Source: Pseudomonas sp. B21-028 (GTDB taxonomy: Bacteria > Pseudomonadota > Gammaproteobacteria > Pseudomonadales > Pseudomonadaceae). From it: 64,000 nt of DNA. Position 1 is the stretch's first letter. Every line of letters begins with the position of its first letter. The translations under genes and the position numbers were made by a program. Positions 47,095 to 58,597 of the stretch are shown piece by piece. The stretch spans positions 372,001 to 436,000 of the forward strand of contig NZ_CP087184.1 of assembly GCF_024749045.1 (NCBI RefSeq), given 5' to 3'. The notes beneath the pieces were generated by a model. The model worked only from the letters and a program-made list of their open reading frames with translations. It was not told the origin of the DNA and did no database searches.

Positions 47095-48867
47095 GTGATT
47101 GTTAGTCCCTGTAATGCACCAAAAATGTCTGCCAAACGGTTGAAAAGCGCTCTGGTAGCGGGCTCGGCGCTGTTGTGCCTGCTCGGTGCGGGCCAACTGT
47201 GGGCATTCAGCCTGGATGATGTATCGGCGAAGGCTAAAGAGCTGGCCGGGCAAAAATTCGAAGCCCCGCGCAGCAACCTGCCGAACGAATTTCGCGACAT
47301 GAAATTCGGCGACTATCAGAAAATCCGTTTCCGCACCGAAAAAGCCGAATGGGCCGACCAGAAGACACCGTTCAGGCTGTCGTTCTATCACCAGGGCATG
47401 CACTTCGATACGCCGGTGAAAATCAACGAAATCACCGCGACCAACGTCGAAGAGATCAAGTACGACCCGACGCGCTTCGATTTCGGCGACGTCCAGTTCG
47501 ATCCAAAGTCCACCGAGCAATTGGGCTACGCGGGTTTCCGCGTGCTGTACCCGATCAACAAGGCCGACAAGCAGGACGAAATCATGACCATGCTGGGCGC
47601 GAGCTATTTCCGCGTCATCGGCAAGGGCCAGACCTACGGCTTGTCCGCCCGCGGCATGGCGATCGACACCGCGTTGCCGTCCGGTGAAGAATTCCCACGG
47701 TTTCGCGAGTTCTGGATCCAGCGCCCGAAACCGACCGACAAGCACCTGGTGATCTTCGCCCTGCTGGATTCGCCTCGGGCCACCGGCGCCTACCGCCTGA
47801 CCCTGCGTCCGGGTACCGACACTGTCGTCGACGTGAAGGCGCGCATGTTCCTGCGCGACCGTGTCAACAAGCTGGGCGTTGCCCCGCTGACCAGCATGTT
47901 CCTGTTTGGCGCCAACCAGCCGTCCAAGGTGCTGAACTACCGCCGCGAGCTGCACGACTCCAGCGGCCTGTCGATCCATGCCGGCAACGGCGAGTGGATC
48001 TGGCGTCCGCTGAACAACCCGAAACACCTGGCCGTAAGCAATTTCTCGGTGGAAAACCCACGTGGTTTCGGCCTGCTGCAACGTGGTCGTGACTTCAGTC
48101 ACTACGAAGACCTGGACGACCGCTACGACAAGCGTCCAAGCGCCTGGATCGAACCGAAAGGCGACTGGGGCAAGGGTTCTGTCGATCTGGTGGAAATCCC
48201 GACCGCCGATGAAACCAACGACAATATCGTTGCCTTCTGGAGCCCGGAAAAACTGCCTGAGCCCGGCCAGCCGCTGGATTTCGGCTACCGCCTGCACTGG
48301 ACCCTCGACGAAGCCAGCCTGCACTCGCCTGACAGTGCCTGGGTCAAGCAGACCCTGCGTTCCACCGGTGACGTGAAGCAATCCAACCTGATTCGCCAGC
48401 CGGACGGCAGCGTGGCCTATCTGGTGGATTTCGAAGGCCCATCCCTGCAGGCATTGCCGGAAGACGCCGAAGTGCGTAGCCAGGTCAGCGTCGGCAATAA
48501 CGCCGAGGTCGTCGAGAACAGCGTGCGCTACAACCCTGAAACCAAGGGCTGGCGCCTGACCTTGCGCTTGAAGATCAAGGATGCGAAGCAGGCCACCGAA
48601 ATGCGCGCCGCGCTGGTTCGTCCGTTGACGCCTGTCGAAGCGCCAGCCGCGTCGCACTCCGTGACCGCCACACTGGCCAAAGCCGACAAGATCGCCAAGC
48701 AGCAAGGCGAAAAAGAAGCAGAGAAAGCAAAAGAACAAGCCAAAGAAGAAGCCAAGGCCGTCAAGGCATCCGACGCTGCTGAGGCGACCCCAACCCCGCA
48801 GGAACCGGAACCGACTGAACAAGTCCTGACCGAGACCTGGAGCTATCAGTTGCCAGCCGATGAGTAA
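47095..48867 (+). CDS. opgG: Glucan biosynthesis protein G (osmoregulated periplasmic glucans)
   Basis: A 590-residue periplasmic protein needed to make or branch beta-glucans that accumulate at low osmolarity. The GTG at 47095 follows GAGGG and gives a signal peptide ending near GQLWAF; an ATG ten codons later is the alternative. The mature part is the MdoG beta-sandwich domain ([20 protein letters not shown] and onwards; family stretches [20 protein letters not shown] and [11 protein letters not shown]). The last 80 residues are an unusual Lys/Ala/Glu-rich tail ([20 protein letters not shown]). It overlaps opgH by eight bases. Confidence 0.95.
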   Translation: MIVSPCNAPKMSAKRLKSALVAGSALLCLLGAGQLWAFSLDDVSAKAKELAGQKFEAPRSNLPNEFRDMKFGDYQKIRFRTEKAEWADQKTPFRLSFYHQGMHFDTPVKINEITATNVEEIKYDPTRFDFGDVQFDPKSTEQLGYAGFRVLYPINKADKQDEIMTMLGASYFRVIGKGQTYGLSARGMAIDTALPSGEEFPRFREFWIQRPKPTDKHLVIFALLDSPRATGAYRLTLRPGTDTVVDVKARMFLRDRVNKLGVAPLTSMFLFGANQPSKVLNYRRELHDSSGLSIHAGNGEWIWRPLNNPKHLAVSNFSVENPRGFGLLQRGRDFSHYEDLDDRYDKRPSAWIEPKGDWGKGSVDLVEIPTADETNDNIVAFWSPEKLPEPGQPLDFGYRLHWTLDEASLHSPDSAWVKQTLRSTGDVKQSNLIRQPDGSVAYLVDFEGPSLQALPEDAEVRSQVSVGNNAEVVENSVRYNPETKGWRLTLRLKIKDAKQATEMRAALVRPLTPVEAPAASHSVTATLAKADKIAKQQGEKEAEKAKEQAKEEAKAVKASDAAEATPTPQEPEPTEQVLTETWSYQLPADE

Positions 48868-51430
48868 TACGCCAGTACCGCCAGAGACGCTCAGAGAATA
48901 TCTGGCCCATTTGCCCATGACCGACCAGCAGCGCGCCGAGTTGGCGGGCTGCCAGTCCTTCAGCGAATTGCATGAACGTCTTTCGTCTTCGACCTTCGAC
49001 GCTCCCACCGAGGCGGCGCAAGCCTCGGTGGGGCGTCGCCTGGTCCTGAGCACTGCCGAAGAGCTCGAGGATGCAGAGATGCTGGGGCTCGACTCCAGCG
49101 GTCGCGTGCGCCTGAAAGCCACGCCGCCGATTCGGCGGACCAAAGTCGTGCCGGAGCCATGGCGCACCAACATCCTGGTGCGCGGCTGGCGACGGATGAC
49201 CGGCCGTACCAACCCGCCGAAGCCGCCCAAGGATGAGCGGGTGCTGCCCCATGCCCGCTGGCGAACCGTGGGTTCGATCCGTCGTTACATCCTGCTGATA
49301 CTCATGCTCGGTCAGACCATCGTTGCCGGCTGGTACATGAAAGGCATCATGCCGTATCAAGGCTGGTCGTTCGTGGACCTGGATGAAGTCCTGCACCAGC
49401 CGTTGCTGCAGACGGCCACGCAAGTGCTGCCGTACGCCCTGCAAACCAGCATCCTGATCATGTTCGGGATCCTGTTCTGTTGGGTATCGGCCGGTTTCTG
49501 GACGGCGCTGATGGGCTTTCTGGAATTGCTCACCGGTCACGACAAGTACCGCATTTCCGGCGCCAGCGCCGGCAACGAACCGATCCCCAAGGACGCCCGC
49601 ACCGCCCTGGTGATGCCGATCTGCAACGAAGACGTACCCCGTGTGTTCGCCGGCTTGCGCGCGACCTTCGAGTCGGTGAAGGCCACCGGTGACCTGGATC
49701 GTTTCGACTTCTTTGTGCTCAGCGACAGTAACGAGACCGATATCTGCGTCGCCGAACAGCAGGCCTGGCTGGACGTCTGCCGTGAAGCCGGTGGCCTGGG
49801 CAAGATCTTCTATCGTCGCCGCCGTCGTCGCGTGAAGCGCAAGAGCGGCAACCTCGACGACTTCTGCCGTCGTTGGGGCAGCGACTACAAGTACATGGTC
49901 GTGCTCGACGCCGACAGCGTCATGAGCGGCGAGTGCCTGACCAGCCTGGTGCGCCTGATGGAAGCCACGCCGGACGCGGGCATCATCCAGACCGCGCCAA
50001 AGGCCTCGGGCATGGACACGCTGTATGCGCGCATGCAGCAATTCGCCACCCGGGTGTACGGTCCGCTGTTCACCGCCGGCCTGCACTTCTGGCAGTTGGG
50101 GGAATCCCACTACTGGGGCCACAACGCGATCATTCGCATGAAGCCGTTCATCGAGCACTGCGCCCTGGCGCCGCTGCCGGGCAAAGGCGCATTCGCCGGT
50201 GCGATCCTGTCCCACGACTTCGTCGAAGCCGCGCTGATGCGCCGTGCCGGCTGGGGCGTGTGGATTGCCTATGACCTGCCGGGCAGCTACGAAGAATTGC
50301 CGCCGAACCTGCTGGACGAGCTCAAGCGTGACCGTCGCTGGTGTCACGGCAACCTGATGAACTTCCGGCTGTTCCTGGTCAAGGGCATGCACCCGGTGCA
50401 CCGTGCGGTGTTCCTGACCGGGGTGATGTCCTACCTGTCGGCGCCCTTGTGGTTCTTCTTCCTGGTGCTGTCCACTGCGCTGCTGGCGGTGAACACACTG
50501 ATGGAGCCGCAGTACTTCCTCGAGCCGCGCCAGCTGTATCCGCTCTGGCCGCAATGGCATCCGGAGAAGGCCATCGCCCTGTTCTCGACCACGATCGTGC
50601 TGCTGTTCCTGCCCAAGCTGTTGAGCATCGTCCTGATCTGGGCAAAAGGTGCGAAGGAGTTCGGTGGCAAGTTCAAGGTGACGGTATCGATGCTGCTGGA
50701 GATGTTGTTCTCCATGCTGCTGGCGCCGGTGCGGATGATTTTCCACACCCGTTTCGTGCTCGCCGCGTTCCTGGGCTGGGCCGCCACCTGGAACTCGCCG
50801 CAACGTGACGACGACTCGACGCCCTGGAGCGAAGCGGTCAAGCGCCACGGCCCGCAGACCCTGCTGGGCTTCTTCTGGGCACTGCTGGTGATCTGGTTGA
50901 ACCCCAGCTTCCTGTGGTGGCTGGTGCCGATCGTCGGTTCGCTGATGCTGTCGATCCCGGTGTCGGTGATCTCCAGCCGTGTGGGCCTGGGCTTGAAGTC
51001 CCGTGATGAAAGCCTGTTCCTGATCCCTGAGGAATACTCGCCACCACAAGAGCTGGTGTCGACCGACCAGTACACCCACGAGAACCGCTGGCACGCCTTG
51101 AACGACGGCTTCATTCGCGCGGTGGTCGACCCTCAGCAAAACGCCCTGGCGTATGCGTTGGCGACGTCCCGACACGGCCAGGCCGAGCCGATCGAATGGC
51201 TGCGGGTCGAACGTGTTCGTCATGCCTTGAAGGTCGGCCCAAGCGAACTCAACAACGGCGAGCGACTGGCGCTGCTGAGCGATCCGGTGGCCCTGTCCCG
51301 ACTGCACGAGCAGATCTGGAGCGAAGGCCATCCCGAATGGCTGGCGGCATGGCGCGCATCGGTCAAGGCCGATCCCCATGCACCGCTGCTGCCGCTTCAG
51401 CCGGTGAGTGCACAGACTCAAGTGGCCTGA
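48860..51430 (+). CDS. opgH: Glucans biosynthesis glucosyltransferase H
   Basis: An 856-residue inner-membrane family-2 glucosyltransferase that extends the beta-1,2 glucan backbone from UDP-glucose. An N-terminal cytoplasmic domain of about 140 residues is followed by two membrane segments. The catalytic domain has DSNETD and the DADSVMSG motif, and the processive-enzyme signature is [10 protein letters not shown]-terminal membrane segments and a hydrophilic tail follow. The start lies inside the opgG end (eight-base overlap). A strong bidirectional terminator follows the stop. Confidence 0.96.
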   Translation: MSNTPVPPETLREYLAHLPMTDQQRAELAGCQSFSELHERLSSSTFDAPTEAAQASVGRRLVLSTAEELEDAEMLGLDSSGRVRLKATPPIRRTKVVPEPWRTNILVRGWRRMTGRTNPPKPPKDERVLPHARWRTVGSIRRYILLILMLGQTIVAGWYMKGIMPYQGWSFVDLDEVLHQPLLQTATQVLPYALQTSILIMFGILFCWVSAGFWTALMGFLELLTGHDKYRISGASAGNEPIPKDARTALVMPICNEDVPRVFAGLRATFESVKATGDLDRFDFFVLSDSNETDICVAEQQAWLDVCREAGGLGKIFYRRRRRRVKRKSGNLDDFCRRWGSDYKYMVVLDADSVMSGECLTSLVRLMEATPDAGIIQTAPKASGMDTLYARMQQFATRVYGPLFTAGLHFWQLGESHYWGHNAIIRMKPFIEHCALAPLPGKGAFAGAILSHDFVEAALMRRAGWGVWIAYDLPGSYEELPPNLLDELKRDRRWCHGNLMNFRLFLVKGMHPVHRAVFLTGVMSYLSAPLWFFFLVLSTALLAVNTLMEPQYFLEPRQLYPLWPQWHPEKAIALFSTTIVLLFLPKLLSIVLIWAKGAKEFGGKFKVTVSMLLEMLFSMLLAPVRMIFHTRFVLAAFLGWAATWNSPQRDDDSTPWSEAVKRHGPQTLLGFFWALLVIWLNPSFLWWLVPIVGSLMLSIPVSVISSRVGLGLKSRDESLFLIPEEYSPPQELVSTDQYTHENRWHALNDGFIRAVVDPQQNALAYALATSRHGQAEPIEWLRVERVRHALKVGPSELNNGERLALLSDPVALSRLHEQIWSEGHPEWLAAWRASVKADPHAPLLPLQPVSAQTQVA

Positions 51431-51435
51431 TGCGC

Positions 51436-51472
51436 AAAAAGCCCCGCTTCCCAAAAGGAAGCGGGGCTTTTT
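51436..51472. terminator. Bidirectional rho-independent terminator
   Basis: A fully paired stem AAGCCCCGCTTCC / GGAAGCGGGGCTT with A- and T-runs on both sides lies between the convergent ends of opgH and the DUF6124 gene, so it can serve both. Confidence 0.92.
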
Positions 51473-51509
51473 GTTGGGTGTCTTGTGAACACCACCCCTT
51501 GCCACAACA

Positions 51510-51881
51510 TCACTCGGCTTCAGCTCGTGGGTCGACCCGATCCAGCGCCCGATTCGCCAGCAAACCACTCAACTCAATCAACTGCTGAAGGCCCAAGGCA
51601 AAATGCCGTCGCGAGCCTTCCAGCTCGAACGCCAGGTCGCTGGCCATGACATTGGCCGAAGCCAGGGTTTCGCTGAGGTTGGCCAACAGGCATTCGGTGT
51701 CGATGTCGTCCACAACGGTGAAGAGCTGGCCAGGGGGTGGTGCTTTCTCGGGTTCCGCGTGTTTCGGTTTCAGGTAGAAATCCAATGCCCGCTCGGTAGC
51801 TTCCTGGAGTTTTTCGGGGTCGAGACCGGTGTAGGAAGACGCAGGGTTTGTTTCTGGAGGATTGGGTGTGACCTTGAACAT
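51510..51881 (-). CDS. DUF6124 family protein
   Basis: A 123-residue acidic, helical protein of a family that seems confined to Pseudomonas. The typical N terminus MFKVTPNPPETNPASSYTGL is followed by DPEKLQEATERALDFYLKP, FTVVDDIDTECLLANLSETL and a helix with HFALGLQQLIELSGLLANRAL. AAGGAG lies just before the ATG. Members occur in several copies per genome in this group; the function is unknown. The minus-strand frame stays open far upstream, but that part is leader (see next entry). Confidence 0.8.
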   Translation of the reverse strand: MFKVTPNPPETNPASSYTGLDPEKLQEATERALDFYLKPKHAEPEKAPPPGQLFTVVDDIDTECLLANLSETLASANVMASDLAFELEGSRRHFALGLQQLIELSGLLANRALDRVDPRAEAE

Positions 51882-52234
51882 GGTAAAGCTCCTTGATTGA
51901 TGGAGCCGCCACGATTCGCTGCGAAACGAAGAGAGGGTGGCAGCTGTACGCAGGTTCGCAGACCGGGAATCAAGGAACCCGGCATACCCGAAGGTATCCC
52001 GCGCACAGCCGCCATAACGATCCAGTAGACGAAAACAGCGCCAACTGAAAGGCAACGGTGGCGCAAGGCGCCTTGATAATTCCAGGCTGCGAAACCTGAT
52101 CGCTGCATGATGCAACGACCCGCAAACGATAGAACCCAGACCCCCAGCGCACAAGCCGGCGGATTCTGGCGCAGTTGTAGGCAATGGCGCAAGACGATGT
52201 AGCCTTGCTCAACTCCGACAACAACACCCAATCC
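51882..52234 (-). other. Long leader region upstream of the DUF6124 gene
   Basis: About 350 bases with no credible gene of their own. Several frames are open on the minus strand because stop codons are scarce, including one whose translation contains PGSLIPGLRTCVQLPPSLRF. I recall similar peptides as false N-terminal extensions of related Pseudomonas genes, so this DNA may be a conserved non-coding leader of the family. This is a recollection, not a search result. Confidence 0.35.
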
Positions 52235-52427
52235 TGTGGGAGCGAGCCTGCTCGCGATGAACGATAACTCGGTCTGACAGAAGAACCGCGGCGCTTTCAT
52301 CGCGAGCAGGCTCGCTCCCACAGGGGCGGAGTTGTCTGTGGGAGCAAGGCTTGCCCGCGATGAACGATAACGCGATCTGGCAGAAGGACCGCGTCGACTT
52401 CATCGCCAGCAAGCTCTGCTCCCACCC
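52235..52427. repeat. Two tandem REP-type inverted pairs, family A
   Basis: The first pair is 52235-52323 (TGTGGGAGCGAGCCTGCTCG and inverse) and the second 52337-52427 (TGTGGGAGCAAGGCTTGCCC and a diverged inverse). The second pair's centre (AACGATAACGCGATCTGGCA) is nearly the same as that of the copy at 54550-54639 behind the neighbouring chemoreceptor. Confidence 0.85.
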
Positions 52428-52442
52428 GGGAGGGAGGATTGT

Positions 52443-54359
52443 CTAGACCTTGAACTGCCCCACCAACGTCTGCAGATGAACACCGAGGCGTGCCAGTTCG
52501 GCGCTGGACGCGGCGGTTTCTTCGCTGGCGGCCGAGGTCTGTTCGGAGACGTCGCGCACGTTCAGCACGCTGCGGTTGATCTCTTCGGCCGTGGCGCTCT
52601 GCTGTTCGGCGGCGGCGGCGATCTGCTGGTTCATCGACTGGATGGCCGAGACCGTGCGGGTGATGTTTTCCAGGGAACTGCCGGCCCGGCGGGTGAGTTC
52701 GACGCTGCTGTCGGTCAGGCTGCGGCTGTTGTCCATGATGGTCGCAACCTTTTCGGTTCCGCTTTGCAGCCCGAGGATGAGTTCTTCGATCTCTTCGGTG
52801 GATTTCTGAGTGCGTTGGGCCAGGCTGCGGACCTCGTCGGCGACCACGGCGAAACCACGTCCGGCTTCACCGGCGCGGGCGGCTTCGATAGCGGCGTTGA
52901 GCGCCAGCAGGTTGGTTTGCTGGGCCACGGACTTGATTACGTCCAGCACGCTGCCGATCTTGTCGCTCTCGTGCTTGAGATGGCCCATCGCTTCGGTGGA
53001 GTTGCCGACTTCGTTGGCCAGGCGCTCGATCTGGGCGATGGCTTCGCCGACCACTCGCTCGCCTTCGCGAGCCTGCTGGTCGGCGGCGAGGGCGGCTTCG
53101 GAGGCTTCTTCGGCGTTGCGGGCCACATCCTGCACCGTGGCGGTCATTTCGTGCATGGCGGTGGCGACCTGATCGGTCTCGACCTTCTGGCTGTTCACCC
53201 CGGCGCTGGTTTGTTCGGTCACGGCCGAAAGCTGTTCGGCGGCGCTGGCAATCTGGATCACACCGTCTCTGATCCCGCCGACCAGCCCCCGAAGGCTGAC
53301 GACCATCCGCTGCAAGCTGCCTTGCAGTTGGCCCATCTCGTCGCGACGGCTGACCTCGAGATTCTGGCTCAGGTCACCCGAGGCAACACGTTCTACGGCG
53401 ATCAGCGTCTGTTGCAGCGGAACGACGATCTGCCGTGTGATCAACCATGCGGCAAGCAGGCCGAATGCCAGGGCCAGAAGGGCGACGAGGATCAAGGTAT
53501 TCTTCGCTTGAGCCGTCTCCTGGCCGCGTTTTGCAACTTGCGAGACGGTCAGTTCATTGTTCAGTTCATTCAGGCGCGCGTCTTGATCCACCATTCTCTT
53601 CAGGGCAGCGGCGCTGGCAACTTGCGAGTCACGGAAAAGGCTGACGGCGGCGCGATACCCCTTGAGCGAATCGGTGGCTTGTTGCAGGTTGCCAATATGC
53701 TGTTCCGGCAGTTTGCCCGGCAGGCTTTCGAGGTTTTTCAGGGCGTCGTCGATGGCAGCCAGCGCCGGTTGTTCGGCTTCGCTCTTGCCACTGTAGGTGT
53801 AGCCGCGAACCTGGAAGCGTGCCTGCTGGATCAGTTTGCTCAGCTCTATCACGCTGTTGAACTGCGCGACGCTGTCGCCTTGCAGCAGTGATTTTTCAAC
53901 TTCCGCGACCTTGGCCACGGCGTTGTCGGCGGTGGTACCGAGCTTGGACCTTGCCGATTCGCGGCTATCTGTCGCTTGCGTCAGGTCGTTAAAGGCGCGT
54001 TTGTACTCATCGACGATTGCCGCCTGCTGGTTGAACATCTGCTGGTCAACGGCTCGTACAAACTGTTTGAGAGCGGCTTGTACGCCCTCCTGGAGTTTGC
54101 CCAGAAGATCGTTGACGGCGGCGGGGCCTTGTTCACCGCGACGCATTTCGTATTCGAGGCGAGCGACTCTCAGTTCCTTGGCTGCCTCGTTGAGATGGGC
54201 GATGGTGGCCTGTTTGTCCGCACGACTGATCACGCTGCTCAGGCTGTTCCAGCCCGCAAAAGTGCTCAGGACCGTCATGAGCAAGACCAGGCCAAAACCG
54301 ACACCCAGCTTGCGATTGACACTTACGTTTCCCAGCTTTTCGGTTAGCCAACTGAACAT
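52443..54359 (-). CDS. Methyl-accepting chemotaxis protein, HBM type
   Basis: A 638-residue chemoreceptor. Membrane segments lie at residues about 18-38 ([20 protein letters not shown]) and about 285-305 ([20 protein letters not shown]). The region between is a helical bimodular (HBM) sensor of about 245 residues, the fold of McpS, which senses organic acids. HAMP and a signalling domain with [19 protein letters not shown] follow. It is the same length as the next gene and nearly identical to it in the C-terminal half, while the sensors differ clearly. No CheR/CheB tail pentapeptide is present. The ligand is not predictable from sequence alone. Confidence 0.92.
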   Translation of the reverse strand: MFSWLTEKLGNVSVNRKLGVGFGLVLLMTVLSTFAGWNSLSSVISRADKQATIAHLNEAAKELRVARLEYEMRRGEQGPAAVNDLLGKLQEGVQAALKQFVRAVDQQMFNQQAAIVDEYKRAFNDLTQATDSRESARSKLGTTADNAVAKVAEVEKSLLQGDSVAQFNSVIELSKLIQQARFQVRGYTYSGKSEAEQPALAAIDDALKNLESLPGKLPEQHIGNLQQATDSLKGYRAAVSLFRDSQVASAAALKRMVDQDARLNELNNELTVSQVAKRGQETAQAKNTLILVALLALAFGLLAAWLITRQIVVPLQQTLIAVERVASGDLSQNLEVSRRDEMGQLQGSLQRMVVSLRGLVGGIRDGVIQIASAAEQLSAVTEQTSAGVNSQKVETDQVATAMHEMTATVQDVARNAEEASEAALAADQQAREGERVVGEAIAQIERLANEVGNSTEAMGHLKHESDKIGSVLDVIKSVAQQTNLLALNAAIEAARAGEAGRGFAVVADEVRSLAQRTQKSTEEIEELILGLQSGTEKVATIMDNSRSLTDSSVELTRRAGSSLENITRTVSAIQSMNQQIAAAAEQQSATAEEINRSVLNVRDVSEQTSAASEETAASSAELARLGVHLQTLVGQFKV

Positions 54360-54549
54360 GCCGATACTCCCACGGACCTTTTTGTAGGTCTCATGAAAAG
54401 AGTATCGACCATGCCATGCCGATCTGTAGGAAATAGGTGAGGGATTGGATGAGAGGGCGTTTGCTCTTGTTGGTTATGAATCAGCCGCAAATCCGTCCAC
54501 CGTGGGGGCAGCTTGCTCAGGCTCAACTCCCGACAACAGCAGCCAATCC

Positions 54550-54639
54550 TGTGGGAGCGAGCCTGCTCGCGATGAACGATAACGCGATCTTGCAGAAGGA
54601 CCGCGTCGCCTTCATCGCGAGCAAGCTCAGCTCCCACAG
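54550..54639. repeat. REP-type inverted pair, family A
   Basis: TGTGGGAGCGAGCCTGCTCG and an inverse arm of the AGCTCAG subtype, in the 298-base gap between the two HBM receptor genes. Its centre matches the element behind the first receptor. The remainder of the gap (54360-54549) shows no other feature. Confidence 0.85.
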
Positions 54640-54657
54640 GGGAAGGATTGTGTATCT

Positions 54658-56574
54658 CTAGACCTTGAACCGTCCCACCAGCGTCTGCAAATGAATGCCA
54701 AGTCGCGCCAGCTCGGCACTGGAGCTGGCGGTTTCTTCGCTGGCGGCGGAGGTTTGTTCGGAGACGTCGCGCACGTTCAATACGCTGCGGTTGATTTCCT
54801 CGGCCGTGGCGCTCTGCTGTTCGGCAGCGGCGGCGATCTGCTGGTTCATCGACTGGATGGCCGAGACCGTGCGGGTGATGTTTTCCAGGGAATCGCCGGC
54901 CCGGCGGGTGAGTTCGACGCTGCTGTCGGTCAGGCCACGACTGTTGTCCATGATGGTCGCGACCTGTTCGGTGCCGTTTTGCAGGCCAACGATCAGCTCC
55001 TCGATTTCCTCGGTAGACTTCTGGGTGCGCTGGGCCAGGCTGCGGACCTCATCTGCCACCACGGCGAACCCACGCCCGGCTTCACCGGCGCGAGCGGCTT
55101 CGATGGCGGCGTTGAGGGCCAGCAGGTTGGTCTGCTGGGCGACAGACTTGATCACGTCCAGCACGCTGCCGATTTTGTCGCTCTCGCGCTTCAGGTCACC
55201 CATGGCGGCGGTGGAGTTGCCGACCTCGTTGGCCAGGCGCTCGATCTGGGCGATGGCTTCGCCGACCACTCGCTCACCTTCGCGAGCCTGCTGGTCGGCG
55301 GCGAGGGCGGCTTCGGAGGCTTCTTCGGCGTTGCGGGCCACTTCCTGCACCGTGGCGGTCATTTCGTGCATGGCCGTGGCGACCTGATCGGTCTCGACCT
55401 TCTGGCTGTTGACCCCGGCGCTGGTCTGCTCGGTCACGGCGGAAAGCTGTTCAGCGGCGCTGGCGATCTGGGTAACGCCTTCGCTGATGCCACCGATCAA
55501 CTGCCGCAGGCTCACGGTCATGCTGTGCATGGCGCGTTGCAGTTGGCCCATCTCGTCGCGACGCTCGGAGTTCAGGTTGTGGCTCAGGTCGCCAGCGGCT
55601 ACCCGTTCGGCGACCAGCAGGGTCTGGCCGAGCGGGAGGACGATCTGCCGAGTGATGAATAGAGCGGCAATGACGCCGAACAACAGGGCCAGCGCGGCGG
55701 CAGCGATCAGGACGGTTTCGGCCTGGGCAACGTCGTGGTCACGCTTGGCTGTCTGGGATACGGTCAGCTTCTGGTTGGAGTCGATCAGCACCTGGCCTTG
55801 CTCGTTCATGCGCTGGAAAGCGGCACCGTTCTCGATCTGCGAGTCACGGAACTGCGCGACCGCCGCGCGGTACAGATTGAACGAATCGCTAGCCTGTTGC
55901 AGGTTGGCGGCATGTTCCTGGGGCAGTTGGTCCGGCAGCCGTGCCAGCAGCTTGAGCACGGCATCGATGGCCTCGAGGGCCGGCTGCTGGGCTTCGCTCT
56001 TGCCGCTGTAGGTGTAGCCGCGAACCTGGTAACGCGCTTGCTGGACCGCTTTGCTCAAGGTCACCACGCTGTTGAACGAGGTGACGTCACCGCCTTGCAA
56101 CAGCGATTTCTCCACCTCGGCCACTCGGGCCACGGCATTGTCGGCGCTGGCGCCGAGCTTGCCGCGGGCATCTTCACGGCTGACGGTGGCGCGGGTCATT
56201 TCGGCAAAGGCGCTTTTGTATTCGGCCACGGCGGCCAGTTGCTTATCGATCATGGCCACATCGGCCGACTGTTCGAGCAACTGGCGAGCGGTCTTCAACC
56301 CGGCTTCAAGTTTGCCCAGCAGCTCGTTGACGGTTTGCGGACCTTTCTCGCCCCGCGTGGCATTGTAATCGCCGCTCGCCAGGCTCAAGTCCTTGCTCAA
56401 GTCGTTCAGACTGGCAATGAATCCCAGCTTGTCGCCCCGATTGATGACATTGCCCAAGCCGGACCAGCCGGTGAAGGCGATCATCAAGGTGAGAAACAAC
56501 ACCAGGCCGAAGCCGAAGCCGAGTTTGCGATTGACGCTTACGTTTCCCAGAGCCTGAGTAAACCACCGGAACAT
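54658..56574 (-). CDS. Methyl-accepting chemotaxis protein, HBM type (McpK-position paralogue)
   Basis: A 638-residue chemoreceptor built exactly like its neighbour: short cytoplasmic start ([20 protein letters not shown]), membrane segment, HBM sensor, second membrane segment ([20 protein letters not shown]), HAMP and signalling domain. The start MFRW was chosen over one eight codons earlier by comparison with the neighbour's [19 protein letters not shown]. It lies directly upstream of rsmE on the same strand, the position of the alpha-ketoglutarate receptor McpK in P. aeruginosa. A similar ligand is possible but unproven. Confidence 0.92.
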   Translation of the reverse strand: MFRWFTQALGNVSVNRKLGFGFGLVLFLTLMIAFTGWSGLGNVINRGDKLGFIASLNDLSKDLSLASGDYNATRGEKGPQTVNELLGKLEAGLKTARQLLEQSADVAMIDKQLAAVAEYKSAFAEMTRATVSREDARGKLGASADNAVARVAEVEKSLLQGGDVTSFNSVVTLSKAVQQARYQVRGYTYSGKSEAQQPALEAIDAVLKLLARLPDQLPQEHAANLQQASDSFNLYRAAVAQFRDSQIENGAAFQRMNEQGQVLIDSNQKLTVSQTAKRDHDVAQAETVLIAAAALALLFGVIAALFITRQIVLPLGQTLLVAERVAAGDLSHNLNSERRDEMGQLQRAMHSMTVSLRQLIGGISEGVTQIASAAEQLSAVTEQTSAGVNSQKVETDQVATAMHEMTATVQEVARNAEEASEAALAADQQAREGERVVGEAIAQIERLANEVGNSTAAMGDLKRESDKIGSVLDVIKSVAQQTNLLALNAAIEAARAGEAGRGFAVVADEVRSLAQRTQKSTEEIEELIVGLQNGTEQVATIMDNSRGLTDSSVELTRRAGDSLENITRTVSAIQSMNQQIAAAAEQQSATAEEINRSVLNVRDVSEQTSAASEETASSSAELARLGIHLQTLVGRFKV

Positions 56575-56663
56575 GCTGATACTCCCTTGAGGGACCAATT
56601 GGTTTTATGGGGAGGTATATCGGCGGCTTGGGCGGAATCTGTAGGACTTTTGCGGCGAGGGGG

Positions 56664-57371
56664 TCAGAACAGTCTTGCGAGCAATGCCGTAACGGCGGTC
56701 TCGACCCGCAGGATCCGTTCGCCAAGCTGCACCGGCTGCAAGCCAGCCTTGCCCAGCAGGTCGATTTCGTAAGGAATCCAACCGCCTTCGGGGCCAATCG
56801 CCAGCGTGACCGGTTCCGTCAGTGCCCGCGGGCAGGGCGGGTGGTCGCCAGGATGGCCAACCAGGCCCAGGGTGCCATTGGCGATGGTCGGCAGGCGATC
56901 TTCAACGAAGGGCTTGAAGCGTTTTTCGATGACGATCTCCGGCAGCACACTGTCCCGGGCCTGCTCCAGGCCGAGGATCAGTTGTTCGCGAATGGCCTCG
57001 GGCTCGAGGAAGGGTGTCTGCCAGAAGCTCTTCTCGACGCGATAGCTGTTGACCAGCACCACGCGCGGCACGCCCATGGTGGCAATGGTCTGGAACACCC
57101 GCCGGAGCATCTTCGGACGCGGCAGGGCCAGTACCAGCGTCAACGACAGCTTGGCCGGCGGTGGCTGGTCGAGGGTCACTTGCAGTTCGGCTTCACGAGC
57201 TTCCAGGCGCAGCACCTGGGCGGAGCCCATCAACCCACCGATGCGCCCGACCCGCAGGCTGTCACCGACGGCACTGCGGTGGACTTCCTGCATGTGGGTC
57301 AGGCGGCGATCACTGAGAATGACCCGGTCCGGCCCGATGAAATCGGCCTCTTCGAGCAGCAGCAGGTTCAC
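56664..57371 (-). CDS. rsmE: 16S rRNA (uracil(1498)-N3)-methyltransferase
   Basis: A 235-residue SPOUT methyltransferase that modifies U1498 in the decoding region of 16S rRNA. An N-terminal PUA-like part ([20 protein letters not shown]) is followed by the knot region with [20 protein letters not shown] and [20 protein letters not shown], the SAM-binding loops. The ATG overlaps the tatC stop by four bases, which places it at the end of the tat transcript. Confidence 0.96.
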   Translation of the reverse strand: MNLLLLEEADFIGPDRVILSDRRLTHMQEVHRSAVGDSLRVGRIGGLMGSAQVLRLEAREAELQVTLDQPPPAKLSLTLVLALPRPKMLRRVFQTIATMGVPRVVLVNSYRVEKSFWQTPFLEPEAIREQLILGLEQARDSVLPEIVIEKRFKPFVEDRLPTIANGTLGLVGHPGDHPPCPRALTEPVTLAIGPEGGWIPYEIDLLGKAGLQPVQLGERILRVETAVTALLARLF

Positions 57372-58174
57372 GCTTGGGTCGCTGGCGGCTGGTCGTTGTG
57401 GTCGTCGACAGGTTGCTTGTCCGCCTGCTCCTCCGGCTGCTCACTGCGCTTGCGCACCAGGCCGCCGAACAGCACACCGATCTCGAACAGCAACCACATC
57501 GGTACCGCCAGCAGGGTCTGGGAGAAGATGTCCGGCGGGGTGAGGATCATGCCGACCACGAAACAGCCGATGATCACATATGGACGGATCTTCTTCAGGT
57601 ACGCAACGTCGACCACGCCGATCCACACCAGCAACACCACTGCCACGGGAATTTCGAACGCCACGCCGAAGGCGAAGAACAGCGTCATGACGAAATCCAG
57701 GTAACTGGTGATGTCGGTCATCATCTCCACGCCGGCCGGGGTGGCGGCGGCGAAGAACTTGAAGATCAGCGGGAACACCAGGAAATAGGCGAAGGCCATG
57801 CCGGTGTAGAACAACAGGATGCTGGAGACCAGCAGTGGCACGGCGATGCGTTTCTCATGCTTGTACAGGCCCGGGGCGATGAAGCCCCAGATCTGATGCA
57901 GGATCACCGGGATCGCGAGGAACAGCGAGACCATCATCGTCAGCTTCAACGGTGTCAGGAACGGCGACGACACGTCGGTGGCGATCATGGTCGCGCCAGC
58001 CGGCAGATACTGTCGCAGGGGCGTGGAGACGAAGGTGTAGATCTGCTGGGTGAAGGCGAACAGCCCGGCGAAGATGATGAAGATTGCCGCCACGCAACGC
58101 AGCAGGCGGGTGCGCAACTCGGTGAGGTGCGATACCAGCGGCATCGGCTGATCGTTCTCTGGGATATTGCTCAT
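57368..58174 (-). CDS. tatC: Twin-arginine translocase subunit TatC
   Basis: A 268-residue inner-membrane protein with six membrane segments that, with TatB, recognises twin-arginine signal peptides of folded exoproteins. The N-terminal cytoplasmic motif [32 protein letters not shown] first-loop region ([20 protein letters not shown]) and the [13 protein letters not shown] segment are typical. A polar tail of about 35 residues ([14 protein letters not shown]) ends it. It overlaps both tatB and rsmE by four bases. Confidence 0.96.
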   Translation of the reverse strand: MSNIPENDQPMPLVSHLTELRTRLLRCVAAIFIIFAGLFAFTQQIYTFVSTPLRQYLPAGATMIATDVSSPFLTPLKLTMMVSLFLAIPVILHQIWGFIAPGLYKHEKRIAVPLLVSSILLFYTGMAFAYFLVFPLIFKFFAAATPAGVEMMTDITSYLDFVMTLFFAFGVAFEIPVAVVLLVWIGVVDVAYLKKIRPYVIIGCFVVGMILTPPDIFSQTLLAVPMWLLFEIGVLFGGLVRKRSEQPEEQADKQPVDDHNDQPPATQA

Positions 58175-58587
58175 GATGCTCGCGGTGGCTGTGTTGGGTC
58201 GTTGGGGGCCGGTGTCGGCGCCGTTGGGGCTGTCTCTGTTGGCTTGACTGGCGCAACCGGCACCGCTACGGGTTCGTCTACCGGTACCTGGGGCGCCGTT
58301 GCCTGTTCGGCCGTGGGCTGGACCGGCGTCGGCTCCTGCTGGGTCGGGGCAAGGATCTTGCGCGCTTCCTGCTCCAGGGACAGGATGTGCTCGTTGTGAA
58401 GTTGCCGACGGATCTCGTCGGCACCGATTTCACGTTCAACTTCCTGTTTGATCGCATTGAAGCTGCGCTTCAGGCGTCCGATCCAGAGACCGGCGGTGCG
58501 CGCAGCACCCGGCAGGCGCTCGGGGCCCAGTACCAGCAGGGCGACGAGGCCGACGAGCAGCAGTTCAGTGAAGCTGATCCCAAACAT
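58171..58587 (-). CDS. tatB: Twin-arginine translocase subunit TatB
   Basis: A 138-residue protein with one N-terminal membrane helix ([21 protein letters not shown], containing the Glu and the GPERLP hinge), an amphipathic helix ([20 protein letters not shown]) and a disordered Pro/Ala/Thr-rich tail. TatB forms the receptor complex with TatC. It lies ten bases after tatA and overlaps tatC by four. Confidence 0.95.
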   Translation of the reverse strand: MFGISFTELLLVGLVALLVLGPERLPGAARTAGLWIGRLKRSFNAIKQEVEREIGADEIRRQLHNEHILSLEQEARKILAPTQQEPTPVQPTAEQATAPQVPVDEPVAVPVAPVKPTETAPTAPTPAPNDPTQPPRAS

Positions 58588-58597
58588 TAGTCAGTGC

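Noticed and set aside
46921..49230. A 769-codon minus-strand frame across opgG
   Set aside because: It is an antisense shadow without recognisable domains; opgG on the plus strand is certain.
48761..51568. A 935-codon minus-strand frame across opgH
   Set aside because: It is antisense to a gene with complete glycosyltransferase motifs, and it crosses a terminator.
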